Shown piece by piece: positions 9,169-16,505 of a DNA stretch of 64,000 nt (within the stretch, counting starts at the first letter, position 1; the number at the start of each line of letters is the position of its first letter). The stretch is taken from NCBI GenBank assembly GCA_018401495.1, contig JAGYJX010000021.1:1-64000 (forward strand), read 5' to 3'. Below the pieces are notes generated by a model. The model did no database searches. It saw only the letters and a program-made list of their open reading frames with translations, and was not told the DNA's origin. Origin of the DNA: Rhodospirillaceae bacterium. GTDB lineage: Bacteria; Pseudomonadota; Alphaproteobacteria; Thalassobaculales; Thalassobaculaceae. The position numbers and the translations under genes were made by a program.

Positions 9169-9714
9169 TCAGTCGGCGGCAGGCAACGACGGTATCGCCC
9201 GCGCCTCGGCTACCGTCGCCCGGTGCCGGTCACACTCGAGGCGCAGAACCACCACGCCGCGCACCAGGGCGGCGTTCGTGGGCGCCAGCGTGTCGCGGTC
9301 GAGGCGGACGTTGTCCTCCATCCCGGCTCTCGGCAGTGGCCGCCGAGTGCCGGCGACCAGCGTTTCAGGGTGATCTGGTCCCGACCGGTGCCGGCGCCGG
9401 TCCATGCGGCGTCGGAGGCCAAGCGTCCCAGTGTGCTCGCACAGTATTCGAGGGTCGGTCGGTATTCGAGGGTCGGTCGGTCGACCGGCATGGGGTTCTT
9501 CGCGTCCATCACCAACCGGACGTGCCAAGGGTCCCCGGATCGGACCCGCCTTCGCCGTTTCGGATGTCGTGAATCGCATCGGTAAATCATAGGCATCTAA
9601 ATCAGGCGTCACATCATGAGCGAGCGTTTCGGCGGCCAGCCAGTCGATCAGGTTGTTCACCTTGGCCGGCAATGAACCGGTAAGGGCGGCGGTGATGATG
9701 CACGGGATGCTCAT
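9169..9714 (-). pseudogene. Beta-keto acid cleavage enzyme (BKACE family) remnant
   Basis: BKACE enzymes condense a beta-keto acid with acetyl-CoA and cleave it to acetoacetate and a new acyl-CoA. The start MSIPCIITAALTGSLPAK is typical, but the next residues (VNNLIDWLAAE) correspond to a point roughly 95 residues further into the family, so the zinc-site and substrate half is deleted. Downstream, fragments in different frames (HVRLVMDAKNPMPVDRP, WTGAGTGRDQITLKRWSPAL, LGGHCR, MEDNVRLDRDTLAPTNAALV) show several further shifts. An exact 18-base tandem duplication (9445-9462, 9463-9480) adds six residues. It lies in the pca operon between pcaG and pcaB, where a family member acting on 3-oxoadipate would make sense. 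This copy cannot be functional as read. Confidence 0.8.
9445..9480. repeat. Exact 18-bp tandem duplication
   Basis: TATTCGAGGGTCGGTCGG occurs twice in direct tandem (9445-9462 and 9463-9480) inside the BKACE remnant, duplicating six codons in frame. A further GGTCGGTCG overlap within the unit makes slippage a likely origin. Confidence 0.9.
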
Positions 9715-9765
9715 GGCCGGCTCCGGAGCGGATGGCGGGCAGGCCCTCAGCCGGGCCAGGCGGGA

Positions 9766-10362
9766 TCAAGCGTCGAAGAACACGGTCTCGTCATCGCCCT
9801 GCATATGGATGTCGAAACGGTAAACCACGCCAGTCGAGCCGTCGTGACGCGCGGCAATCAGGGTCCGCCGACGGTCTTCCGGCACCGTGGCGAGCACCGG
9901 GTCAGCCGCGTTGGCCGCTGCCTCGTCGGAGAAGTAAAGCCGGGTGAAGGCGTGCACCAGCAGGCCCCGCATGAACACGACGACGTTGACGTGCGGGGCC
10001 TGCCCGTCGCCGATCGCGCCCGGCTTGACGGTGTCGAAGACGAACCGGTTGTCGGGGTCGGTACCGGTCCCGAACCGGCCGAAGCCGCGGAACCCGGTGT
10101 TCGAGCCGCGCGGATCGGCGGGGTGGGCGTAGCGGCCCTGGGCGTCGGCCTGCCAGATCTCGATCATGGCGTCCGGGACCGGCTTGCCGGTGCCGTCGAA
10201 CACCCGGCCCTCGATGCGGATGCGCTCGCCCTCGGCAGCGTCGTCGGCGAGGCAGCCGCCGGCGATCTCCTTCAGCGGGTAGCCGTATTGCTGCGGAGTG
10301 AGGCCGTAGGCGAAGTACGGGCCGACGGTCTGGGACGGCGTCTGGCCGAGCGTGTCGTTCAT
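9766..10362 (-). CDS. pcaG: Protocatechuate 3,4-dioxygenase alpha subunit
   Basis: Non-iron-binding partner of the intradiol dioxygenase that opens protocatechuate to 3-carboxy-cis,cis-muconate. The 198-residue product has the alpha-subunit N-terminus LGQTPSQTVGPYFAYGL, then VPDAMIEIWQADAQGRYAHP, GFGRFGT and PHVNVVVFMRGLLVHAFTRL. The iron-ligand histidine pair of the beta subunit is absent here, as expected for PcaG. It follows pcaH by three bases in the order pcaD-pcaC-pcaH-pcaG, so it is co-transcribed with it. Confidence 0.95.
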   Translation of the reverse strand: MNDTLGQTPSQTVGPYFAYGLTPQQYGYPLKEIAGGCLADDAAEGERIRIEGRVFDGTGKPVPDAMIEIWQADAQGRYAHPADPRGSNTGFRGFGRFGTGTDPDNRFVFDTVKPGAIGDGQAPHVNVVVFMRGLLVHAFTRLYFSDEAAANAADPVLATVPEDRRRTLIAARHDGSTGVVYRFDIHMQGDDETVFFDA

Positions 10363-10365
10363 GGC

Positions 10366-11073
10366 TCAGCCCTCCATCGGGGTCATGATCGTGCCGCGCA
10401 GCACGATGTCGAACACGTAGCCGAGCGCGAATTCCGGCTCGGTGACGTCGAGCGAGAATTTCGCCACCAGCCGGTCGCGCGCCTTCTCCGGCGTGCCGAG
10501 CAGGATCGGGTCGAGATCCAGCAGCGGGTCGCCCGGGAAGTACATCTGGGTGACCAGGCGGGTGAGGTAGCTCGGCCCGAACAGCGAGAAGTGGATGTGG
10601 TTCGGGCGCCAGGCGTTGTGGTGGTTGCCCCAGGGGTAGGCGCCGGGCTTCACGGTGTAGAAGCGATACCGGCCCTCGGAATCGGTGACGCAGCGCCCGC
10701 CGCCGAAGAAGTTCGGGTCGAGCGGGGCGGCGTGCTGGTCGATGACGTGGACGTAGCGTCCGGCGGCGTTCGCCTGCCAGACCTCGATCAGCGTGTCCGG
10801 CACCGGCCGGCCGCGCTCGTCCAGGACCCGGCCGGTGACCACGATGCGCTCGCCCAGTGGCTCGCCGTTGCGCGCGCCGTTCTTGGTCAGGTCGGCGTCG
10901 AGCCGGCCGACGCTCTCATGGCCGTACACCGGCCCGGTCAACTCGCTCAGCGTCGCCTTCAGCGGGATCAGCGGCTTGGTCGGGCCGCGCAGCGGCGTCG
11001 ACTTGTACTCGGGGTGGATGTACGGGGGGTGGCTCCCCCAGTCACGCGGGCCGTAGCCCGTGACCTCGGTCAT
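10366..11073 (-). CDS. pcaH: Protocatechuate 3,4-dioxygenase beta subunit
   Basis: Catalytic, ferric-iron subunit of protocatechuate 3,4-dioxygenase. Candidate iron ligands are all present: Tyr in GRYVHVIDQH, Tyr in KPGAYPWGNHHNAWRPNH and the two histidines of NHIHFSLFG. The product is 235 residues, the usual length, with the typical N-terminus containing HPPYIHPEYKST. It overlaps the stop of pcaC by four bases (ATGA), giving tight coupling. Cytoplasmic enzyme of the ortho-cleavage pathway. Confidence 0.96.
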   Translation of the reverse strand: MTEVTGYGPRDWGSHPPYIHPEYKSTPLRGPTKPLIPLKATLSELTGPVYGHESVGRLDADLTKNGARNGEPLGERIVVTGRVLDERGRPVPDTLIEVWQANAAGRYVHVIDQHAAPLDPNFFGGGRCVTDSEGRYRFYTVKPGAYPWGNHHNAWRPNHIHFSLFGPSYLTRLVTQMYFPGDPLLDLDPILLGTPEKARDRLVAKFSLDVTEPEFALGYVFDIVLRGTIMTPMEG

Positions 11074-11474
11074 CGCTCGGGTCCTCCCTGTGCGTCCTCG
11101 TCCTGGTAGACGCCCTTGGCCAGCGCGTAGGCGCGGTTGGCGGCCGGAACGCCGGCGTACACCGCGACGTGGAACAGCGCCTCCTTGATTTCATCGCGGG
11201 TCGCACCGGTGTTGCGGGCGGCGCGGATGTGCATGACGAACTCCTCCCAGTGCCCGAGACTGGCCAGGATCACCAGGGTCAGCAGGCTGCGGGTCGGTGT
11301 CGGCAGACCGGGTCGGGTCCACACCGAGCCCCAGGCGGTCTCGGTGATGTAGCGCTGGAAGTCGCCGTCGAAGGTGGTCTTGCGCGCCTCCGCCCGGTCG
11401 ACATGGGCGTCGCCGAGCACCGCGCGGCGTACCGCCATGCCGGCCGCGAAGCGGTCGTCGGTCCGGTCAGACAA
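11070..11474 (-). CDS. pcaC: 4-carboxymuconolactone decarboxylase
   Basis: Decarboxylates 4-carboxymuconolactone to 3-oxoadipate enol-lactone. The 134-residue protein is a complete stand-alone AhpD-like/CMD domain with LGDAHVDRAEARKTTFDGDF, WTRPGLPTPTRSLLTLVILA and the catalytic-region histidine stretch EFVMHIRAARNTGATRDEIK. It overlaps pcaD upstream by eight bases and pcaH downstream by four, so it is in the middle of the pca operon. Confidence 0.95.
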   Translation of the reverse strand: MSDRTDDRFAAGMAVRRAVLGDAHVDRAEARKTTFDGDFQRYITETAWGSVWTRPGLPTPTRSLLTLVILASLGHWEEFVMHIRAARNTGATRDEIKEALFHVAVYAGVPAANRAYALAKGVYQDEDAQGGPER

Positions 11475-12261
11475 GACCGTTCTCCTTGAAGAAGGTCAGC
11501 ATGTGATCGACCAGCGCGTCCGGCTGCTCGACGCAGGGCAGATGGCCGGCGTCGGGGATCTCGCGGTAGCGCGCGCCCGGGATGCTCTCGGCGAGCGCCC
11601 TGACCACGGCTGGCGGCGTGGCACCGTCCTCGGCGCCGCAGACCGCCAGGGTCGGCACCGCGATGCGGGCCGCATCGGCCGTCAGGTCGGCGTCGCGGAT
11701 CGCCGCGCAGGCTCCGGCGTAGGCCGCCGCCGGGGTCCGCACCAGCATGTTCCGCCAGACCGCCAGTTCGTCCCGGTGGGCCAGCCGAAAGGATGGCGCG
11801 AACCAGCGCTCCATCACCGCGTCGGCGAGGCCCTCCAGGCCGCCCTCGGCGATGGCGGCGATGCGGGCTTGCCACATCTCCGGTGTGCCGATCCGGGCGG
11901 CGGTGTCGCACAGCACCAGGGCGCGCACCCTGGACGGGTTGTCGCGCACCAGTTGCTGGGCGACCAGCCCGCCGATCGACAGCCCGCACACCAGCGCGCT
12001 TTCCATGCCGGCGTGGCGAAGCAGCCCGTCGAGGTCGGAGGCCAGGGCCGGAATGTCGAAGGGCCGGTTTCCGAGCCCACTCAGGCCGTGCCCGCGCATG
12101 TCGTAGCGCAGCGTCCGGAACCGGCCGTCGAGGCGTTCGAGCACCCGGTCCCAGATCCGGAAATCGGTGCCGAGCGAGTTCGCGAAGGCCAGCGCCGGCG
12201 CGTCCTCCGGGCCGTCGAGGGCGTAGTGAACGGCGAGGCCGTCGATGGTCACTGCCTGCAT
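11467..12261 (-). CDS. pcaD: 3-oxoadipate enol-lactonase
   Basis: Alpha/beta hydrolase that opens 3-oxoadipate enol-lactone to 3-oxoadipate. The nucleophile elbow is GLSIGG (about residue 95), the oxyanion region is FANSLGTDFRIWD, and the catalytic histidine is in PDAGHLPCVEQP near the end; length 264 is normal. It is the first gene of the operon. The 224-base gap to the divergent SDR gene should hold the promoter. No PcaQ- or PcaR-type regulator is adjacent, and the thiolase/CoA-transferase genes that finish the pathway are not in the window. Confidence 0.94.
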   Translation of the reverse strand: MQAVTIDGLAVHYALDGPEDAPALAFANSLGTDFRIWDRVLERLDGRFRTLRYDMRGHGLSGLGNRPFDIPALASDLDGLLRHAGMESALVCGLSIGGLVAQQLVRDNPSRVRALVLCDTAARIGTPEMWQARIAAIAEGGLEGLADAVMERWFAPSFRLAHRDELAVWRNMLVRTPAAAYAGACAAIRDADLTADAARIAVPTLAVCGAEDGATPPAVVRALAESIPGARYREIPDAGHLPCVEQPDALVDHMLTFFKENGLV

Positions 12262-12485
12262 GGCGGCTTCGCTCCCGTCTTGAGGCCGTTTGCGGCATGC
12301 TGAACCGCGACAATGGTTATGTAAAACGAGAACCGGCGATGCCGGCGGCCTCGTCTGCCGCGCTGATGGTCATGGACGCGGTTCGGGCTGTGGCGGAACA
12401 GGTGCGTGCGCGGCGAAGGGTGTTGGCCGCGGCCGGCGTCGGACCGACAATCGACACAGCAAAGCGACAATCCAGGGAGGCGAGT
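12262..12485. other. Divergent intergenic region between pcaD and an SDR gene
   Basis: Holds the only room for the pca promoter and for that of the SDR gene. I see a small AT-rich patch near 12312-12330 (GGTTATGTAAAACGAGAA) and a CAGGGAGG ribosome site for the SDR gene; no clear dyad or recognisable activator box. Confidence 0.4.
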
Positions 12486-13244
12486 ATGGATCTTCAGGTG
12501 GCCGGCAAGCGGGTGGTGGTGACGGGCGGGTCCAAGGGCATCGGTCTCTCGATCGCCGAGGCGTTTCTGGCCGAGGGAGCCTCGGTGACGCTGGTGGCGC
12601 GCGACGCGGGCCGGCTGGGCGAGGCGGCCAAGGGCCTCCAGGGCAAGGTCGACACTGTGGCGGCCGACCTGTCGCTGCCGGCCGACCGCGAGAAGCTCGC
12701 CGCCAGTCACGGCGACGCCGACATCCTCGTCAACAACGCCGGTGCGATCCCGGGGGGCGGGCTGTTCGATATCGACATGGCGCGCTGGGAGCAGGCCTGG
12801 GCGCTCAAGGTCATGGGGTACATCCACCTGACGCAATTGTTCCTGGCGCCGATGAAGGAACGCCGGGACGGCACCATCGTGAACATCATCGGCATGGCCG
12901 GGCGGCAACCGCGCTGGGACTACATCTGCGGCGGTACCGGAAACGCCGCGCTCGCCGCCTTCACCAACGCCGTCGGCGGCCGGACACCCGAGTGGAACGT
13001 GCGGGTGTTCGGTATCCATCCCTCGGCGACCCGTACCGATCGCATCATGACCCTGTCGAAGACTAGGGCGAAGAACGAGCTCGGAGACGAGTCGCGCTGG
13101 CAGGAGATGCTGGGGCGGCTGCCCTTCGACCGCGTGGCGGAGCCGTCGGAGATTGCCGCAATGGCGGTGATGCTGGCGTCGCCGCTCGTGCACTACATGT
13201 CCGGCACGGTGGTCGACGTCGACGGTGGCGCGCAGTTCCGCTGA
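12486..13244 (+). CDS. SDR-family oxidoreductase lacking the usual active-site lysine
   Basis: Rossmann-fold short-chain dehydrogenase, 252 residues. The cofactor loop is VVTGGSKGIGLSIAEAF and the structural motif is ILVNNAG. The active-site serine/tyrosine region reads IIGMAGRQPRWDYICGGTGN followed by AALAAFTNAVGG, so the tyrosine is followed by ICG-G rather than the canonical YxxxK. A GNAAL-type helix in place of the Lys is known in some SDR subgroups, where the reaction is undefined. Start chosen for its GGGAGG site. It is divergent from the pca operon and immediately precedes the insertion sequence. Substrate unknown. Confidence 0.85.
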   Translation: MDLQVAGKRVVVTGGSKGIGLSIAEAFLAEGASVTLVARDAGRLGEAAKGLQGKVDTVAADLSLPADREKLAASHGDADILVNNAGAIPGGGLFDIDMARWEQAWALKVMGYIHLTQLFLAPMKERRDGTIVNIIGMAGRQPRWDYICGGTGNAALAAFTNAVGGRTPEWNVRVFGIHPSATRTDRIMTLSKTRAKNELGDESRWQEMLGRLPFDRVAEPSEIAAMAVMLASPLVHYMSGTVVDVDGGAQFR

Positions 13245-13269
13245 TGCTGCCAGGGACGGGACGGCTCCC

Positions 13270-13288
13270 TAGGAGCCTGTCCGAGTAA
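13270..13288 (+). repeat. Left terminal inverted repeat of the IS
   Basis: Perfect 19-base match to the complement of the right end. The first four bases plus the preceding C form CTAG, which also occurs at the right boundary. Confidence 0.9.
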
Positions 13289-13329
13289 TCCGGCTCGACG
13301 AGAGGAGGGAAGCTTGATTCACTCTAGGG

Positions 13330-14670
13330 ATGAGCAAGACCTTCCGTTCTTGGGATGTGGATCAGGCTTGGCTGCTGCCGCCGTCGATCCATGAGTTCGT
13401 GCCGTCGGGGCATCTGGCGCATTTCGTGCGGGACACGGTGCGCGAGGGACTTGAGCTGTCGGCGATCATGGGGACGTACACGGAGGAGCGGGGCTATCCT
13501 CCGTACCATCCGGGGATGATGGTGGCGTTGCTGCTCTACGGGTACAGCCGCGGTGTCTACTCGTCTCGGCGGCTGGCGCAGGCTTGCGAGGAGCGTGTGG
13601 ACTTCATGGCGGTGACCGGGCTGAACAAGCCTGACTTCCGCACCATCAGCGATTTCCGTCGCCGGCACTTGAAGGCCTTGTCGGAGCTGTTCGTGCAGGT
13701 TCTCAAGCTGTGCCGATCGGCGGGTCTGGTGGGGCTGGGCCATGTGGCTGTGGACGGCACCAAGCTGAAGGCCAACGCCAGCCGTCACAAGGCTATGAGC
13801 TATGGGCGGATGAAGCAGGCCGAGCCGAAGCTGGCGTCAGAGGTGGCGGACTGGCTGGCGGCGGCCGAGGCGGCCGACGCCGCCGAGGATGGAGAGTACG
13901 GCGCGGATCGACGCGGCGACGAGACGCCGGACTGGATGGCCGACAAGCAGAAGCGGCTGGAGCGCATCCGCAAGGCCAAGGCGGATCTGGAGGCGGAGGC
14001 CGAGACCGACCCTTCGGATATGGATCCCGACGGCCCGGGTCCGTCCTCCGGGATGCAGGAGCGCGGCCGACCCAAGCGGGCTGAGGATGGTGGACCGCCG
14101 GACAAGGCACAGCGCAATTTCACCGATCCCGACAGCCGCATCCAGCCGACCCGGGATGGGTTCATCGCCGGCTACAACGGCCAGATCGCGGTCGACACCA
14201 CCAGCCAGATCGTCGTCGCCCATCGGCTGCAGACCAATCCCGCCGACTACGGCGCCCTGATCCCGCTGGTAGACCAGACCCGCGCCAACCTCGGCAGGAA
14301 GCCTCGCGAGGTGTCAGGCGATGCCGGCTTCGCCACCGAGGTCAACCTCGAGGCCCTCGCCGAGCGCAACATCGAAGCCTACCTGCCGCCGGGCCGCAGC
14401 AAGCACGGAGCGAGCCACTCCGGCAGCGAAAGGGCGCTCAAGACCAAGCCTCGAATGGCCGCCATGGCTGCAAAGCTCCGACGGGCCGGCCGCAGGTCGC
14501 GCTACCGACTGCGAAAGCAGACCGTCGAACCGGTCTTCGGTCAGATCAAGCAGGCCAGAGGCTTCCGGCAGTTCCTGCTCAGAGGCCTCGAAAAGGTCCG
14601 CGGCGAATGGGCGATGATCTGCACCGCCCATAACCTGCTCAAGCTGGCCGGAGCCAGAGCCCCAGCATGA
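13330..14670 (+). CDS. IS1182-family transposase
   Basis: DDE transposase of 446 residues. The N-terminal domain has the family's FVPSGHLAHFVRDTV, YPPYHPGMMVALLLYGYSRG, SSRRLAQACEERVDFMAVTG and RTISDFRRRHL. Candidate catalytic acids are in HVAVDGTKLKANAS, VSGDAGFATE and KQTVEPVFGQIKQARGFRQF. A long, highly charged insert (about residues 165-260) separates the first acid from the rest. The frame is intact and both ends are present, so the element may still be active. Read in the same direction as the upstream SDR gene and convergent with arfB. Confidence 0.95.
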   Translation: MSKTFRSWDVDQAWLLPPSIHEFVPSGHLAHFVRDTVREGLELSAIMGTYTEERGYPPYHPGMMVALLLYGYSRGVYSSRRLAQACEERVDFMAVTGLNKPDFRTISDFRRRHLKALSELFVQVLKLCRSAGLVGLGHVAVDGTKLKANASRHKAMSYGRMKQAEPKLASEVADWLAAAEAADAAEDGEYGADRRGDETPDWMADKQKRLERIRKAKADLEAEAETDPSDMDPDGPGPSSGMQERGRPKRAEDGGPPDKAQRNFTDPDSRIQPTRDGFIAGYNGQIAVDTTSQIVVAHRLQTNPADYGALIPLVDQTRANLGRKPREVSGDAGFATEVNLEALAERNIEAYLPPGRSKHGASHSGSERALKTKPRMAAMAAKLRRAGRRSRYRLRKQTVEPVFGQIKQARGFRQFLLRGLEKVRGEWAMICTAHNLLKLAGARAPA

Positions 14671-14721
14671 TCATGACGAAACATTCTCTATCAAACCGTC
14701 AGGCCACCGCGGCCGCCACGG

Positions 14722-14740
14722 TTACTCGGACAGGCTCCTA
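14722..14740 (-). repeat. Right terminal inverted repeat of the IS
   Basis: TTACTCGGACAGGCTCCTA, the exact complement of the left end. Its last three bases CTA are, on the minus strand, the TAG stop codon of arfB. Confidence 0.9.
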
Positions 14741-15163
14741 GCTGTCCGACCCGGCGTTGTCCCTTCGAAGCCCTTTGATGCGGGATCGGTGGGTCTTGCC
14801 TTCGAGGCGTCGCCGGCGCTCGGCGAGGCTGGGTCGGGTCGGCACCCGGAAGGTGGGTCTCACCGCCGCCCGTCGGATCATGTCGACAAGCCTGTCGACC
14901 GCGTCCTCGCGGTTGGCCAACTGCGTGCGGTGGCGGTTCGCCGTGATGACGATCTCGCCGTCCTTGGTCAGCTTCGACCCCGCGATCCGCTCCAGCCTGG
15001 CCCTGACCTGGGGCGGCAGCGACGGTGAGCGGCGGGCGTCGAAGCGCAGCTGCACGGCGGTGGCAACCTTGTTTACGTTCTGCCCGCCCGGCCCGCCGGC
15101 GCGGATGAACGAGAGTTCGATCTCGTCGTCGGGAATGCTGCAGACGCCATCGATCTCGATCAT
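14738..15163 (-). CDS. arfB: Alternative ribosome-rescue factor, peptidyl-tRNA hydrolase ArfB
   Basis: Rescues ribosomes stalled on truncated mRNA by hydrolysing peptidyl-tRNA. The 141-residue protein has the catalytic GGQ motif in SFIRAGGPGGQNVNKVAT (about residues 20-37) and the basic C-terminal tail RRRRLEGKTHRSRIKGLR that threads the empty mRNA channel, so it is ArfB/YaeJ rather than a full release factor. Start at 15163 fits the family (MIEIDGV...). Its TAG stop is shared with the right end of the insertion sequence: the element landed in the stop codon and, through the CTAG duplication, left it intact. Confidence 0.93.
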   Translation of the reverse strand: MIEIDGVCSIPDDEIELSFIRAGGPGGQNVNKVATAVQLRFDARRSPSLPPQVRARLERIAGSKLTKDGEIVITANRHRTQLANREDAVDRLVDMIRRAAVRPTFRVPTRPSLAERRRRLEGKTHRSRIKGLRRDNAGSDS

Positions 15164-15171
15164 GCCGCACT

Positions 15172-16260
15172 CTAGCCGGGCGGGCGTCGACCGCAAACCG
15201 GGACGGTTGCGAGGCAGTCAGGCTCCCAGCGGTTCCAGCGGCCGTGATAGTCGGCGCGCCCGAGAAGGCGGGAATCGCCCCCAGGCCAAAGCGTGAGCCG
15301 AACGCCGGCGGAGCCCTGCACGCCGTCGGGTTCGACGCGCAGCCAGGCGACCGGGCGTTCGGCGGTTGCGGCGCGGCCGGCAGCCTGCATCGCCGCTTCG
15401 ATCCGGTCCTGGGTTGCGGCCGGCAGGTACTGCCAGACGATCGTGTGGAGAAGGACGCGAACCCGGCCCAGCGTCCCGGTTCCGGCGAACCGAGCCTCGA
15501 CCCACCCGGCGGCGTCGGCTTTGTCGACCTGGGTGCCGGCGGCCGCCGCGACGCGCAGCGCCGTCGCCGTGCGGGCGAGGCGTTCGGCCTGGTCGGGCCA
15601 GATGTACGACAGCAGCCTTTCGCAATCGGCGGCGCGTGCCGGGTCGAGCGGGTTGCGGTCGCAGCCTTCGCGGCGGACGACCCGCAGCGGTGCCGCCAGC
15701 GGGGCGTCCCCCTCCCAGCGCGAGACGATCGTCACCGCCGATTTCTCATCCCCCCACGACCTGCCGCCGAGATCGTAGCGCCAGCCGTCGAACCCGAGGT
15801 TCAGGCCGGCGCTCGACCCGATCTCGTAAACCTCGATCGGCATGCCGGTGGCCTCGGCGACGGTGAGGCAGCCGCCGAGGATCGATGCCGACCGCGATAC
15901 CTCGTTGGTCTGAGGCGGGCTGTCGAGATACGCGGTCAGGAAGACGTCATGGCCGCGGATCGCGGCCTCGATGCCACTCCACACGGCGTCCAACGTCCCG
16001 GCTGCCGGTGGGTACACCGCCGTCAGGGCGGCACAGTCGCCCGAGCGGGCGAGGGCGTGCAGCGCGCCGCAGGCGCGCAGCGCGAGGGCGTCCGCGGCCG
16101 GGTCACCCGGCCAGTCGCGGATCCGGCGTCCAAAGGCACCGTCGGGCGCCAGACGCGCTCGCAGCAGGTCGCAGACCAGGGCGTTGAAGGCTGAGCCAAG
16201 GTCCCGGCAGGCTTCGGCTTGGCGGCGGAAACTGTCGTCGACGGAGTCGGTGAGAGCCAT
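15172..16260 (-). CDS. DUF2332 family protein
   Basis: A 362-residue cytoplasmic protein of the DUF2332 family, for which I know no settled function; the fold is thought to resemble methyltransferase-like proteins. Recognisable stretches are FNALVCDLLRARL, NEVSRSASILGG, YEIGSSAGLNLGFDGWRYDL and LHTIVWQYLPAATQDRI. It precedes arfB by eight bases on the same strand, so the two are probably co-transcribed. No membrane segment or signal peptide. Confidence 0.82.
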   Translation of the reverse strand: MALTDSVDDSFRRQAEACRDLGSAFNALVCDLLRARLAPDGAFGRRIRDWPGDPAADALALRACGALHALARSGDCAALTAVYPPAAGTLDAVWSGIEAAIRGHDVFLTAYLDSPPQTNEVSRSASILGGCLTVAEATGMPIEVYEIGSSAGLNLGFDGWRYDLGGRSWGDEKSAVTIVSRWEGDAPLAAPLRVVRREGCDRNPLDPARAADCERLLSYIWPDQAERLARTATALRVAAAAGTQVDKADAAGWVEARFAGTGTLGRVRVLLHTIVWQYLPAATQDRIEAAMQAAGRAATAERPVAWLRVEPDGVQGSAGVRLTLWPGGDSRLLGRADYHGRWNRWEPDCLATVPVCGRRPPG

Positions 16261-16419
16261 GAGCGGAGCCTTTCAAGGAGGTCGGGGTGGCATCGGCAAA
16301 CGCTAGTGGCGGCCGGACGATCGATCATGGTTGATTCATGCAATCAAGCCGTTGCCGAGCGCCCCGGTTCGTCCGACTGTCATGGTGCTCGACAGTGCGG
16401 TCGGTCCTGTTCGGTCTCG

Positions 16420-16505
16420 GGTCGAACGCCAGTGTCGAAGATCTAAGAAGTTAAATTAAAAATGTTGAATAAACTTCAGAAAATAAACGAACCTGGGAGG
16501 GTTTC
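16420..16505 (+). promoter_or_regulatory. AT-rich leader before the DapA-family gene
   Basis: The stretch 16444-16490 is strikingly AT-rich for this DNA (TTAAATTAAAAATGTTGAAT, then AAACTTCAGAAAATAAACG) and ends in CTGGGAGGG, a strong ribosome site. It is the only plausible promoter for the gene at 16506. No clear operator dyad is visible. Confidence 0.45.

Larger units (their letters stand above)
13270..14740 (+). mobile_element. Insertion sequence, IS1182 family
   Basis: About 1.47 kb with one transposase gene. The ends are exact 19-base inverted repeats, TAGGAGCCTGTCCGAGTAA at 13270-13288 and its complement at 14722-14740. Because both ends are also flanked to read CTAG (13269-13272 and 14738-14741), the structure can be read as a 16-base inverted repeat beginning GAGCCTG plus a 4-base CTAG target duplication. 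The element lies between the SDR gene and arfB, and appears complete. Confidence 0.92.

Noticed and set aside
9445..9480. A CRISPR-like repeat
   Set aside because: Only two directly adjacent copies without spacers; a tandem duplication.
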